DNA of 64,000 bases from Sphingobacterium sp. ML3W (GCF_029542085.1 NZ_CP107036.1:1054001-1118000); one strand, 5' to 3'; shown: positions 46,003 to 55,241, counted from the stretch's first letter. Notes: generated by a model not told the origin, from the letters alone. Numbers and translations: made by a program.

Positions 46003-46070
46003 GATCCTCCAAATCGTGGATACCTTTGGGATATCAACTCTAGCGAGGATGAAATCGCAAAAAAATTATA

Positions 46071-46108
46071 AACATAAGCCCGATTCGATATCGGGCTTAT
46101 GTTGTTTT
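46071..46108 (+). terminator. Strong intrinsic terminator of trxB
   Basis: AACATAAGCCCGAT (46071-46084) and ATCGGGCTTATGTT (46090-46103) form a perfect 14-bp stem with a 5-nt loop, followed by GTTTT. Confidence 0.85.
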
Positions 46109-46245
46109 AGACCATTATCCTCTACAATAATCCTATTGATAGATTTATCTTACGAGAATAAATAATTTTTTTTAGGGAAGAACTGTCACTAATACCCCGC
46201 TAATTGATCCTTCTCACACAATAAAGAGCCTTTTATAAGAAGATC

Positions 46246-46300
46246 ATAAATAGTTTTCAAAAAGACTACTTATTTAGTAGTCTTTTTGAAAACTATTTAT
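46246..46300. repeat. Perfect 25-bp inverted repeat at the sulfatase locus promoter
   Basis: The arms 46246-46270 and 46276-46300 are perfectly complementary over 25 bp with a 5-nt loop. The inner half AAAAAGACTACT/AGTAGTCTTTTT looks like a terminator, but no gene lies between the trxB terminator and this element. Its last base is the first base of the -7 box TATATTTG, so the hairpin overlaps the promoter. Confidence 0.85.
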
Positions 46301-46307
46301 ATATTTG
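46300..46307 (+). promoter_or_regulatory. Candidate -7 box of the susCD-sulfatase locus
   Basis: TATATTTG matches TAnnTTTG exactly. The position expected for the -33 element lies inside the inverted repeat and has no TTTG at 19 nt. The transcript would start near 46311 and carry a 275-nt leader before susC. Confidence 0.5.
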
Positions 46308-46323
46308 TATTGTCGTTAACAAT

Positions 46324-46552
46324 TGGCGTTGGCAACGAATATAAAATCTAGACTACAAATTTTGAACAAGTATGAAAAACGACTATCTAAAGCCGCTAAA
46401 AGGCAACCTAAAACCTATCCCAACTTTTAATCTCTTCCTCTTCATTTGTCGAATGCGAATGTGTAGTTAAGCACAACCATCTTTCTTGTTTATAAACCAT
46501 TAAACAAGCAATTCGAGTTTAAAAAAAACAAGAGTACCAAATGGCGTTGGCA
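46324..46552 (+). repeat. Pair of 11-bp direct repeats TGGCGTTGGCA
   Basis: TGGCGTTGGCA occurs at 46324-46334, just after the predicted transcript start, and again at 46542-46552, in the last leader hairpin. The copies are 218 bp apart. They could be operators for a looping repressor or RNA elements. Confidence 0.6.
46372..46470 (+). CDS. Candidate 32-residue leader peptide upstream of susC
   Basis: A complete ATG-to-TAA frame codes for 32 residues and ends with Cys-Arg-Met-Arg-Met-Cys-Ser before the stop. It begins about 60 nt after the predicted transcript start and ends 116 nt before susC. It is too short for usual gene finders. The cluster of cysteine and methionine codons at the end, ahead of a locus with two sulfatases, is like leader peptides that sense amino acid supply. 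The N-terminal part (MKNDYLKPLKGNLKP) is basic. No Shine-Dalgarno site is seen. Translation is not proven. Confidence 0.45.
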   Translation: MKNDYLKPLKGNLKPIPTFNLFLFICRMRMCS

Positions 46553-46559
46553 CTTGTTT
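46485..46559 (+). promoter_or_regulatory. Candidate attenuator with mutually exclusive hairpins
   Basis: Four 7-nt segments follow the leader ORF: CTTGTTT (46485-46491), AAACAAG (46502-46508), AAACAAG (46526-46532) and CTTGTTT (46553-46559). Segments 1:2 and 3:4 can pair, or 1:3, or 2:4. Hairpin 3:4 also has an inner CCAA/TTGG stem, loop ATGGCG. No T-run follows either stem, so simple intrinsic termination is unlikely. Confidence 0.45.
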
Positions 46560-46586
46560 GCATATTCACATTAAATAGAACTGACA

Positions 46587-49500
46587 ATGAAAAATTTCAG
46601 CGTACTTTCGTATGCTATTTTAGTCGTGCTTTTTCTCTATACATTCGTATCTGCGAAAGCACAGCAACCTCAACCGATTATCAACGCGTCCCTAATAGGT
46701 ACAGTTATTGACGCAACGACCAAAGAACCCATCGAGGGGGTGACCATACAGTTGGAGGCTGTTACACATAACGTAAAAACAGATCAGAAAGGGAAATTCC
46801 AATTCGTAACCGGGCAAAAACTGCCTTTTACATTAATCTTAACTTTTGTTGGCTACCAGAAGAAAAGAATAATCGTCAACACATCACCGGCAATTATTGA
46901 GTTGGTCCCTTCATCCGAAGATCTGGAGGAGGTGGTCGTGGTGGGATACGGAACTCAAAAGCGCCGTGATCTGACGGGAGCTGTGGCATCTTTGCCAGAA
47001 AATCTGCTCCGGCAGCCTGTTTCTTCGCTAGATCAGACCTTGAAAGGAGGTGTCTCCGGTGTTCAGGTTACACAAACTTCGGGACAACCCGGCGGAGGGG
47101 TGAGCATCCGCATTCGGGGTGGGGCTTCCATACAAGGGGGAAATGAACCACTGTATGTCATCGATGGATTTCCAGTCTACAACCAGACAGAAAGCACTGG
47201 TGTGGGAAGCGGCACCCCCGTCAATCCGCTGGCCAGCATAAATCCGGCAGATATAGAAAGCATTGAGGTCCTAAAGGATGCGGCTGCAACAGCAATATAT
47301 GGATCTCGTGGGGCAAATGGCGTTATCTTGGTCACAACTAAAAAAGGTAAGGCCGGCCATGTACAATTGAACTATGACGGAAGTATAGGCGTACAGCGTG
47401 TTCTCAAGAACATTGATGTCTTGAATGCCCATGATTTTGCCATCCTTCGCAACGAAGCTTTATATGATGCTAATCCCAGCTTAGGTCCATACCAATATCG
47501 TAAACAGGCAGAGATAGATCAATTGGGCGAAGGAACAAATTGGCAAAAAGAAGCTTTTCGGACAGGTAACATACAAAATCATCAACTTGCACTGTCTGGC
47601 GGTGCTGAAAAAGTACAGTATTTTCTCGGTGCCAATTATTTTGATCAACAGGGTGTTATCGCAAATACAGATTTCAAACGCTTGGGGTTCCGTTCCAATA
47701 TCAATGCAAATCCTTTTGACCGTTTGCAGGTAGGAGCCAATGTATCTATCAATAAAACCAATGCACAGATTGCCCCAACAGGTATTGTCAATGCCTTGCT
47801 CATTATGCCACCCACAGCAACAATCTACGAGCCAAATGGTGGGTATACGTTACGCAATCCATTTGAAAATATTTTTGCAAACCCCATTGCGACATTGAAA
47901 GAAACCACAAATACATCAAATAGTTTACGCATTCTGGGTACTACCTTTGCGCAGTATCGTATATTAGAGGGGCTACAAGCTAAAGTGCTTTTTGGGGTTG
48001 ATCTCAACAACCGCGATGATAAATTCTATCTACCATCCTACATCTATGAAGGGAGCGGATCCAAAGGAGAGGCAAGTCTAGGAAATTTAGATGGAACATC
48101 CTGGTTGAATGAAAATACCTTAACCTATACCGGCGCTATCGGACAGCATAATTTTAATGCTTTGCTTGGTTTTACACAGCAGGAAAATAAAAATGAAGTA
48201 TTTAGGGCTGGAGCACAGAATTTTGTTACAGACGATTTGCTTTTCAATAGCCTACAAAGTGGTTCCACCATTATACGCCCTTCTTCGGATACCTACAATT
48301 GGGTGCTACATTCGTACCTGGTGCGGGTTAATTATAATTATGCCAATAAATACTATGCATCAGCGAGCATACGTCGCGATGGAAGTTCCAGATTTGGTGC
48401 CGACAATAAATGGGGTAATTTCCCCTCATTGGCATTCTCCTGGCGTGTAGCGAATGAGCCTTTTTTTAAGCAAACTTTTCCCGGCGTCAGTGATTTTAAG
48501 ATACGCACCAGTTTCGGTACCACAGGAAATCAGGAGATCGGTCAATATCAGTCACTTTCAACCCTGTATAGTTTAAATTACCTCTTTGGAAATAACCTGG
48601 CCACAGGCTTTGCCTCGCAACGGATACCCAATAAAAACCTGGGCTGGGAGACGACCTTTCAATATGACGCTGGTTTTGACCTTGCTGTCCTGAACAATAG
48701 ACTACAGTTTACGATTGATTATTATTACAAAAAGACAAAGGATCTATTACTAAATGTGGAGATCCCCTGGACTTCGGGTTATGCCACCTCATTGCAAAAC
48801 TTTGGTTCAGTTTCCAATAAAGGCGTGGAGTTTGGTTTGAAATCAAAAAATTTACAAGGTAATCTGAGCTGGAATACCGACCTGAATATTTCGTTTAACC
48901 GCAATAAAATACTAACTATCGGTGAAGGTGCGGTATCCTATATCTCAGGAAACTATATTATTAAAGTCGGCGAGCCCCTGGGTACTTTTTATGGTACCGT
49001 TACCGACGGTATTCTACAGTTGGGTGAGGAAAGTAGTAAAGGTGCATTGACGGGAAATGCAAATCCAAAGGCAGGGGATCGCTTATATAAGGATATCAAT
49101 GGAGACGGTCAATTTACAACAGCCAACGACCGTACGCTAATTGGTAATGCGCAGCCTGATTTTATATTCGGTATCAGCAATACTTTTTCCTACAAGGGGT
49201 TTGATCTCTCTTTCTTGATTCAGGGAACAGTTGGTAACGATCTACTGAATATCAACCGTCAAAATCTTGAGATGTTTACGGGACAACAGAATGCATCCAT
49301 CGATGCGCTTGACCGCTGGACTGCGGGTAATCCAAGTCAACTGTATCCTAGAGCGAAACTAGATCCCGCTCCTATATTTTCGGATCAATTTGTTGAAAGT
49401 GGTTCATTCGCACGATTGAAGTCCTTACAACTTGGCTATAGCTTTCCAAAAGAATGGTCAAAAAATGCGCACATTACAAATCTGAATCTGTATCTGGCGG

Positions 49501-49640
49501 CGCAAAATCTATTGACCTGGACGAGTTATAAGGGATTTGATCCGGAGGTAACTTCGGGCAGCAATGTTCAGATTGGGACGGATGCCGGCATTTACCCAGC
49601 TGCCAAATCCGTTTCCTTAGGTGTTTCCTTAACCTTTTAA
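46587..49640 (+). CDS. susC: SusC/RagA family TonB-linked outer membrane protein
   Basis: This 1017-residue transporter forms the outer membrane pore of a polysaccharide utilization locus. It has a signal peptide (ending AKAQ), a carboxypeptidase-like domain (about 33-110: LIGTVIDATTKEPIEGVTIQLE), the SusC linker VVVVGYGTQKRRDLTGAV, and a plug with IRGGASIQGGNEPLYVIDGFPV, then the barrel. Together with SusD it binds and imports oligosaccharides. susD follows 15 bp later and two sulfatase genes after it, so the substrate is probably sulfated. A long leader with regulatory features precedes it. Confidence 0.95.
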   Translation: MKNFSVLSYAILVVLFLYTFVSAKAQQPQPIINASLIGTVIDATTKEPIEGVTIQLEAVTHNVKTDQKGKFQFVTGQKLPFTLILTFVGYQKKRIIVNTSPAIIELVPSSEDLEEVVVVGYGTQKRRDLTGAVASLPENLLRQPVSSLDQTLKGGVSGVQVTQTSGQPGGGVSIRIRGGASIQGGNEPLYVIDGFPVYNQTESTGVGSGTPVNPLASINPADIESIEVLKDAAATAIYGSRGANGVILVTTKKGKAGHVQLNYDGSIGVQRVLKNIDVLNAHDFAILRNEALYDANPSLGPYQYRKQAEIDQLGEGTNWQKEAFRTGNIQNHQLALSGGAEKVQYFLGANYFDQQGVIANTDFKRLGFRSNINANPFDRLQVGANVSINKTNAQIAPTGIVNALLIMPPTATIYEPNGGYTLRNPFENIFANPIATLKETTNTSNSLRILGTTFAQYRILEGLQAKVLFGVDLNNRDDKFYLPSYIYEGSGSKGEASLGNLDGTSWLNENTLTYTGAIGQHNFNALLGFTQQENKNEVFRAGAQNFVTDDLLFNSLQSGSTIIRPSSDTYNWVLHSYLVRVNYNYANKYYASASIRRDGSSRFGADNKWGNFPSLAFSWRVANEPFFKQTFPGVSDFKIRTSFGTTGNQEIGQYQSLSTLYSLNYLFGNNLATGFASQRIPNKNLGWETTFQYDAGFDLAVLNNRLQFTIDYYYKKTKDLLLNVEIPWTSGYATSLQNFGSVSNKGVEFGLKSKNLQGNLSWNTDLNISFNRNKILTIGEGAVSYISGNYIIKVGEPLGTFYGTVTDGILQLGEESSKGALTGNANPKAGDRLYKDINGDGQFTTANDRTLIGNAQPDFIFGISNTFSYKGFDLSFLIQGTVGNDLLNINRQNLEMFTGQQNASIDALDRWTAGNPSQLYPRAKLDPAPIFSDQFVESGSFARLKSLQLGYSFPKEWSKNAHITNLNLYLAAQNLLTWTSYKGFDPEVTSGSNVQIGTDAGIYPAAKSVSLGVSLTF

Positions 49641-49655
49641 GTTTTACAGATACCA

Positions 49656-51125
49656 ATGAAAAAAATATATTTCAATCTTACCGTAGTATTGATTTTGCTG
49701 ACAGGAATATCCTGCTCAAAATTGACAGAAAACCCCGAAAGCGCATTAGTTTCGGAGCAGTTTTACCTCGATCAGGGGCAAGCCGTTGCCGCAGTAACAG
49801 GTACTTACCGCAAATTGTATGAGACAGGGCAGTCCCTTTACAACAGCCTTTTCCAGATTGGAGTAGAGATGGCTACAGATGATTATGAAGCTGGACCCAG
49901 AGCACGAAATGCCCATGTACGTGCCCTAAGTAATCTGACCCATGATGCCTCAAATGATCGAATGGAGCAACTCTGGAAACAGAGTTACGATGCAATTAAT
50001 GCATCAAACCTAAACATTGTCCATATCGAAGCGATGACACAAAATCAGATTGATGCAACGGTACAGCAGCGTTTGATCAATGAGGCAAAATTTCTCCGTG
50101 CACTGCACTACTTCAACCTGGTACGCTGGTTTGGTCCAGTTCCACTTGTGGTACGTCCTATTGAAACCTTATCCACACAAGAGTTGTATGTGACAAAGGC
50201 CTCTGAAGATGATGTGTATGCACAGATCATAAATGATCTGAAAGCGGCCTCCGGTCTACCAAATTATAAGAATTATACCGATGCAGATAAGGGGCGTGCT
50301 ACATCCGGAGCAGCCAGAAGTCTTTTGGCTAAGGTATATCTAACCCGAGCGGATTGGACAGATGCCAAACTGCTTGCTAAGGAGGTGATTGATAAAGAGG
50401 GTTATGCACTTTTTCCGAGCTTCGCTGATGTCTTTGATATAGAGAAAAAAAATGGTGTTGAACATATTTTCTCGGCACAGTTTAAAGGAAACAGCGGCTA
50501 TCAGGGCAATTCATTGGCCAGTCGTTCGGCACCAGCCGATATACCAGGTATCAATGGTGATTATGCCGACGCTCTACATGCCGAAGGAGGGCTTTACAAA
50601 AGCTTTGTAGCAACCGATAAACGTCTCCCCATTACATTTACAATTGGCATGACATCACCTACTGACGGGAAATACTATGCATTGGCTAAGCCACAATTCA
50701 ATAAGTATTATGATGAGACCGTGGTCGGTAACCAGTCACAGTCTGCTAAGAATACACCCATCATTCGTTATGCTGAGGTCTTACTCATTTTTGCTGAGGC
50801 GGAAAATGAGTTAAATGGTCCTACGAAGGAAGCAAGAGATGCAATCAACGCAGTGCGTACGCGGGCAGGGGTGGAGAACGTACTGGATAAGGAGAATAAA
50901 GATAGTTTTCGGGAGCTTGTATTTGAAGAACGGCGCAAGGAGCTTGTGTATGAGTACCAGCGCTGGTTTGACCTCGTACGTCGGGGAGCAAACTATTACA
51001 TCACAAAACTCAAAACAGCGGGGAAAACAAACGCAGCAGCAAGACACCTTCATTTTCCAACTCCGCAGCGAGAGCTGAATTTAAACCCAAAACTGGTCCA
51101 ACATCCGGATTGGTTGACGAAATAA
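49656..51125 (+). CDS. susD: RagB/SusD family glycan-binding lipoprotein
   Basis: This 489-residue lipoprotein has a lipobox ISC (Cys at about 21) and the SusD fold with tetratricopeptide-like helices. Typical motifs are INEAKFLRALHYFNLVRWFGPVPLV, ARSLLAKVYLTRADW, and the C-terminal RYAEVLLIFAEAENEL and FEERRKELVYEYQRWFDLVRRG. It caps the SusC pore at the cell surface and captures glycan. It follows susC by 15 bp. Confidence 0.95.
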   Translation: MKKIYFNLTVVLILLTGISCSKLTENPESALVSEQFYLDQGQAVAAVTGTYRKLYETGQSLYNSLFQIGVEMATDDYEAGPRARNAHVRALSNLTHDASNDRMEQLWKQSYDAINASNLNIVHIEAMTQNQIDATVQQRLINEAKFLRALHYFNLVRWFGPVPLVVRPIETLSTQELYVTKASEDDVYAQIINDLKAASGLPNYKNYTDADKGRATSGAARSLLAKVYLTRADWTDAKLLAKEVIDKEGYALFPSFADVFDIEKKNGVEHIFSAQFKGNSGYQGNSLASRSAPADIPGINGDYADALHAEGGLYKSFVATDKRLPITFTIGMTSPTDGKYYALAKPQFNKYYDETVVGNQSQSAKNTPIIRYAEVLLIFAEAENELNGPTKEARDAINAVRTRAGVENVLDKENKDSFRELVFEERRKELVYEYQRWFDLVRRGANYYITKLKTAGKTNAAARHLHFPTPQRELNLNPKLVQHPDWLTK

Positions 51126-51158
51126 TAAAGATATAAGTTCAACAAAACGAGTTAAATT

Positions 51159-52751
51159 ATGAAAACAGTATTTATTCTTTTATTGACCGTTCTAAGTTGC
51201 TTCCTGAATAGAAGTATAGCACAGGATAAACGGCCAAATATTGTCTTGATTCTGGTCGACGATTTGGGTTTTTCAGATATCGAGCCTTATGGTGGAACAG
51301 ATTTCCATACACCAAATTTAACGGAATTGGCACAACAAGGCACGCGTTTTCAGGAGTTTTATAACAATTCAATCTGTGCCCCAACACGCGCAACATTGTT
51401 GACTGGGCAATATGCCCATCGTGCCGGTATGGGCTATTTTAACGTTAATCTCGGTTTGCCCGCCTATCAGGGATTTCTAAATCAGGAATCGCGGACATTG
51501 GCCGAAATACTGCGAGGAGCTGGTTATTCGACTATTATTTCCGGAAAATGGCATGTCGGCGATGATAATGATCAATGGCCTGCACAACGTGGGTTTGAAC
51601 GCTCCTTTAATTTTGTGGGTGGAGCCTCCAATTTTTATGAAATCAATGATCCCGAAAATCCCACCGTACCCTTGTATCGAAATAACAAAGCCTTCTATTT
51701 ACCTAAAAATCGGTATCTAACAGACGAAATCACTGATCAGGCAATCGGTTTTCTACGCGAGCAAGCACAGGATAAAAAACCATTTTTCTTATATCTCGCC
51801 TTTAATGCACCACATTGGCCTTTGCAGGCTCCGGAAGAGGAAACCCAAAAATATAATGGTGTATACCAACAAGGTTGGGACAGCCTGCGTGTGAAACGCT
51901 ACGAAAATGCACTTCAAAAAGGTGTTTTTCCTAAAGGTCAGATGATCGCTGCAAAGGATTCAAGTGTGCAGGAATGGAACAAGCTTACTTATGATGAACA
52001 ACAATATTGGCAACGTCGGCAACAAGTGTTTGCCGCAATGATCGATCGTGTGGATCAAAGCATCGGAAAGGTTCGGCAGACATTAAAAGAACTAAAAAAA
52101 GATAGGAACACCATTATCATCTTTTTATCCGACAACGGCGCCCAAGGTGGTGAGCGTAATCGCATTTATACATCCCGAAATACCGAAACCGTTGGTTTGC
52201 CCGGCTCCTATGATGTACAAAATAGCAGTTGGTCTCAAACAGGCAATTCACCCTTGCGAAGCTATAAGGACAATCCTTACGAGGGCGGCATTGGTTCACC
52301 ATTTATTGTCTGGTATCCCAAAGAAGTTAAAGCCAATGTTGTGAAGCGGGGAACAGGACATCTGATTGATATTGCGCCTACATTGTATGATTTTGCACAA
52401 GCGAAATATCCATCGAAAGAAGGAGACTTGACCACCAATCCACTACCAGGTATAAGTCTACGGCAACTACTGCGTACAGACAAAAACCAGGTTGACCGCC
52501 AAGCCCCCCTGTTTTGGGAACGGGCCGGAAACAAGGCTGTTCGATATGGTAAATGGAAACTTGTCTCCTTATTTAAGGAGGGAAATAAGCCGCAACTTTA
52601 TAATATCGACGAAGACCGCGGGGAAAATAGAGATCTCGCCGATCAATACCCTGAGATCGTTAAAGACCTCGAGGCTCGTTATACAGTCTGGGCAAAAGAG
52701 AATGGTGTAGTAGATTATAGACTGCTGAAACCAACTGGTCAATTTCGCTAA
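51159..52751 (+). CDS. Secreted sulfatase (family S1, formylglycine type)
   Basis: This 530-residue sulfatase has a signal peptide (ending SIAQ) and metal-binding LVDDLGFSD. Cys73 in CAPTR is the residue converted to formylglycine by a radical SAM maturase or equivalent. Further active-site motifs are GKWHVGD and FLSDNGAQGG. It removes sulfate esters from glycans in the periplasm. It is co-directional with susD (33 bp gap). It is about half identical by eye to the next sulfatase, which suggests duplication. No maturase gene is in the window. Confidence 0.94.
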   Translation: MKTVFILLLTVLSCFLNRSIAQDKRPNIVLILVDDLGFSDIEPYGGTDFHTPNLTELAQQGTRFQEFYNNSICAPTRATLLTGQYAHRAGMGYFNVNLGLPAYQGFLNQESRTLAEILRGAGYSTIISGKWHVGDDNDQWPAQRGFERSFNFVGGASNFYEINDPENPTVPLYRNNKAFYLPKNRYLTDEITDQAIGFLREQAQDKKPFFLYLAFNAPHWPLQAPEEETQKYNGVYQQGWDSLRVKRYENALQKGVFPKGQMIAAKDSSVQEWNKLTYDEQQYWQRRQQVFAAMIDRVDQSIGKVRQTLKELKKDRNTIIIFLSDNGAQGGERNRIYTSRNTETVGLPGSYDVQNSSWSQTGNSPLRSYKDNPYEGGIGSPFIVWYPKEVKANVVKRGTGHLIDIAPTLYDFAQAKYPSKEGDLTTNPLPGISLRQLLRTDKNQVDRQAPLFWERAGNKAVRYGKWKLVSLFKEGNKPQLYNIDEDRGENRDLADQYPEIVKDLEARYTVWAKENGVVDYRLLKPTGQFR

Positions 52752-52929
52752 GTTCAGAAAGTAACTAGTTGATGGACACATAATTTAAATAGATGAAACC
52801 ATCATGATTTATTCAATCGCACTGGGAAATGAATAACCGAGCAAAGCGAGTTCATGAATACCGCTTAAAACATACACTCGATGAATAAATCCGATAGCTT
52901 CATCACGATTAAAAAACAAATTTATAAGC
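52752..52929. other. Structured spacer between the two sulfatase genes
   Basis: The gap of 178 bp holds no gene. GATTTATTCA-a-TCG (52806-52819) is complementary to CGATGAATAAATC (52879-52891), and the motif TGAATA recurs inside. It may form an RNA stem that sets the expression ratio of the sulfatases, but this is untested. Confidence 0.35.
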
Positions 52930-54552
52930 ATGAAAAAGATAACATTATATATAGCCCTTATTTTGGGATGGGCAAGTACTGTTCTGGCACAAAGTAAAAA
53001 GCCAAATATTATCTTGATTCTCGCGGATGACCTTGGGTATTCAGATTTGGGTGCCTACGGCTCAGAGATTGAAACCCCCAATCTCGACCGTTTGGCGAAT
53101 GAAGGGATACGCCTGAAACAGTTTTACAATAACTCCATATGTGCACCTACGCGTGCATCACTGATTACGGGGCAGTATCAACACAAAGCAGGGGTGGGGT
53201 ATTTTTCAAATGATCTGGGCCTACCGGCTTATCAGGGTTATATCAATGCGGAGTCGTTGACTATCGCTGAGGTCCTTCGCTCCAATGGCTACATCACAGC
53301 GACATCAGGCAAATGGCATGTATCTGGTAAAGGTAAGAGTCTACCTTGGGATCGCGGTTTCGACTTAGTTTTCCCGAGAGAGGAAAAGAATGCTGATTCG
53401 GGCGCTCCAACTTTCAATAAAACAACAGATTCCGCGGGTTATCCCTTGGAAAGTTCCTTTTCCACAGAGCTGATCAATCGGGCAGCTGAAGGCTTTTTGG
53501 ATCAGATCAAAGGTCAAGATAAACCTTTCTTTTTGTATTTGGCACATACTGCCCCACACTGGCCTTTAGTTGCCCTGCCAAAGGATATTGCCAAGTACAA
53601 GGGACGCTATGATAAAGGATGGGAAAGTATCCGTCGTGAGCGTTTTGAGCGTCAGAAACAATTGGGTATTGTTGAAAATGGGAGTACGCTCTCTGTTGCT
53701 GATGGGGATATTTATGATTGGGAGCGTTTATCTTTTGATCAAAGACAGCTATGGGCCAAGAAAATGGAGGTATTCGCTGCGATGGTCGACCGTTTGGATC
53801 AAACTGTAGGCAAACTATTGCAAAAACTGAAAGACAACGGACAATTGGACAATACCTTAATAGTGTTTCTGTCTGATAATGGAGCACCTGCAGAGGATCT
53901 TGTTCGTTGGTTTCATGGTGCTCGATTAAATAGCGGTCCGGTTGGTACCGTGGGTTCATTCGAATCACAAAGTAAAAACTGGTCCTATGCATCAAATACA
54001 CCATTCAAGGCCTTTAAAGATTATACCTATGAAGGTGGTATCAATGCGCCGTTTATAGCTTGGTTTCCGGGCAAGATCGCACAGGGTATTAAAAAGGGTA
54101 CTGGACATATCATAGATTTGGCGCCGACCTTCTATGAATTGGCTGGAGCTGCGTATCCAAAAGAATATCAAGGACATCAGGCGAATAAGCTTCCAGGGAA
54201 AAGCCTAGTTCCCGTACTGTTACAGCAGGAGGATACGGTCAAACGGGAAGAAGGTCTGTTTTGGGAACGGGCAGGAAATCGTGCCGTACGGATCGGAAAG
54301 TGGAAATTGGTATCAACCTGGCCCTCCTATAAATGGGAATTATACGATCTGGAACAAGACCCTACAGAACGAAAAGATATAGCGAGCCAAAATCACGAAG
54401 TTGTATCACGTTTATCAACAGCTTATTTTCGCTGGGCAAGGGATAATGGGGTGGTGGATTTCGCCGAATTGGAGAGCAAGGAGCCTGTCAGTATGAAGGA
54501 GTTTAGAGCGAGTAAAACCCAAGAAATCGCTACACCAGCGTTTCGCTTTTAG
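52930..54552 (+). CDS. Secreted sulfatase (family S1, formylglycine type)
   Basis: This 540-residue sulfatase has a signal peptide (ending VLAQ), LADDLGYSD, the formylglycine Cys71 in CAPTRASLITGQ, SGKWHVSGKG and FLSDNGAPAEDL. It is a paralog of the preceding enzyme, sharing YNNSICAPTRA and VEGGI-like stretches. The 180-bp gap upstream may carry its own signals. Subfamily and position specificity cannot be read from sequence alone. It requires an anaerobic-type or other sulfatase maturase encoded elsewhere. Confidence 0.94.
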   Translation: MKKITLYIALILGWASTVLAQSKKPNIILILADDLGYSDLGAYGSEIETPNLDRLANEGIRLKQFYNNSICAPTRASLITGQYQHKAGVGYFSNDLGLPAYQGYINAESLTIAEVLRSNGYITATSGKWHVSGKGKSLPWDRGFDLVFPREEKNADSGAPTFNKTTDSAGYPLESSFSTELINRAAEGFLDQIKGQDKPFFLYLAHTAPHWPLVALPKDIAKYKGRYDKGWESIRRERFERQKQLGIVENGSTLSVADGDIYDWERLSFDQRQLWAKKMEVFAAMVDRLDQTVGKLLQKLKDNGQLDNTLIVFLSDNGAPAEDLVRWFHGARLNSGPVGTVGSFESQSKNWSYASNTPFKAFKDYTYEGGINAPFIAWFPGKIAQGIKKGTGHIIDLAPTFYELAGAAYPKEYQGHQANKLPGKSLVPVLLQQEDTVKREEGLFWERAGNRAVRIGKWKLVSTWPSYKWELYDLEQDPTERKDIASQNHEVVSRLSTAYFRWARDNGVVDFAELESKEPVSMKEFRASKTQEIATPAFRF

Positions 54553-54628
54553 GAGGGAGAAGCATTGATAAAATTGAGCTACTGATATATGCGAGGGGAA
54601 TGTAAATTGATTCGAAGAAGTCTAGGCC

Positions 54629-54666
54629 AAACAAAAGAGCAGCAAATCCCTTGGATTTGCTGCTCT
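54629..54666 (-). terminator. Intrinsic terminator of rnhA
   Basis: A perfect 14-bp stem (54636-54649 with 54653-54666) with a 3-nt loop is followed on the minus strand by TTTTGTTT. It lies about 80 bp after the rnhA stop and between it and the second sulfatase, whose transcript it may also end. Confidence 0.8.
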
Positions 54667-54746
54667 GCTATAATAATTGAACATACGATATTCAATTCTA
54701 ATTTGGTTCAGTTTTACAAAATTGACATTTGGAACAGTTGTATTCA

Positions 54747-55241
54747 CTATTTGTTTTCTTCGACTTCAAATACTGTATCAATCTTCCAGGTAGTCTTATC
54801 TTTGGAAGCAGCAACAGCCAGGCGGTCGCAGCGTTCGTTCAAAGGATGACCAGCATGCCCCTTGACCCATACCAGTTTGACCTTGTGTAGTTTATAAACG
54901 TTCATTAAACGTATCCATAAGTCCTTATTCTTTTTACCAGCAAATCCTTTTTGGATCCATCCATAAACCCATTTTTTATCAATCGCATCAATGACATATT
55001 TGGAATCGGAATATACGGTAACTGTTTGGTTTAAATTTTTTAATGCTTCCAGCCCCACAATAACAGCCATCAACTCCATGCGGTTGTTTGTCGTTTTTCG
55101 ATACCCTCCTGAAAATTCCTTTTCGATGAGTTTCCCTTTAAATGCTTCGTTGTCGCCTGTATAAATGGTCCTCAAAATGGTTCCATAACCACCCGGTCCC
55201 GGATTTCCGCTTGATGCCCCGTCTGTATATAATTCGATCAT
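54747..55241 (-). CDS. rnhA: Ribonuclease HI
   Basis: This 164-residue enzyme cuts RNA in RNA:DNA hybrids. The catalytic acids are seen in [15 protein letters not shown] (Asp7), NRMELMAVI (Glu), [13 protein letters not shown] (Asp) and ERCDRLA (Asp). A TTG start three codons earlier is possible, but the ATG at 55241 matches the family. It lies on the opposite strand inside the sulfatase-fucosidase region and seems unrelated to it. Confidence 0.96.
   Translation of the reverse strand: MIELYTDGASSGNPGPGGYGTILRTIYTGDNEAFKGKLIEKEFSGGYRKTTNNRMELMAVIVGLEALKNLNQTVTVYSDSKYVIDAIDKKWVYGWIQKGFAGKKNKDLWIRLMNVYKLHKVKLVWVKGHAGHPLNERCDRLAVAASKDKTTWKIDTVFEVEENK

Noticed and set aside
46011-46165. End of an open frame after trxB
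   Set aside because: It starts inside trxB in another phase and crosses the trxB terminator.
53507-54004. 165-codon open frame antisense to the second sulfatase
   Set aside because: The sulfatase frame carries the active-site motifs; the antisense product resembles no protein.
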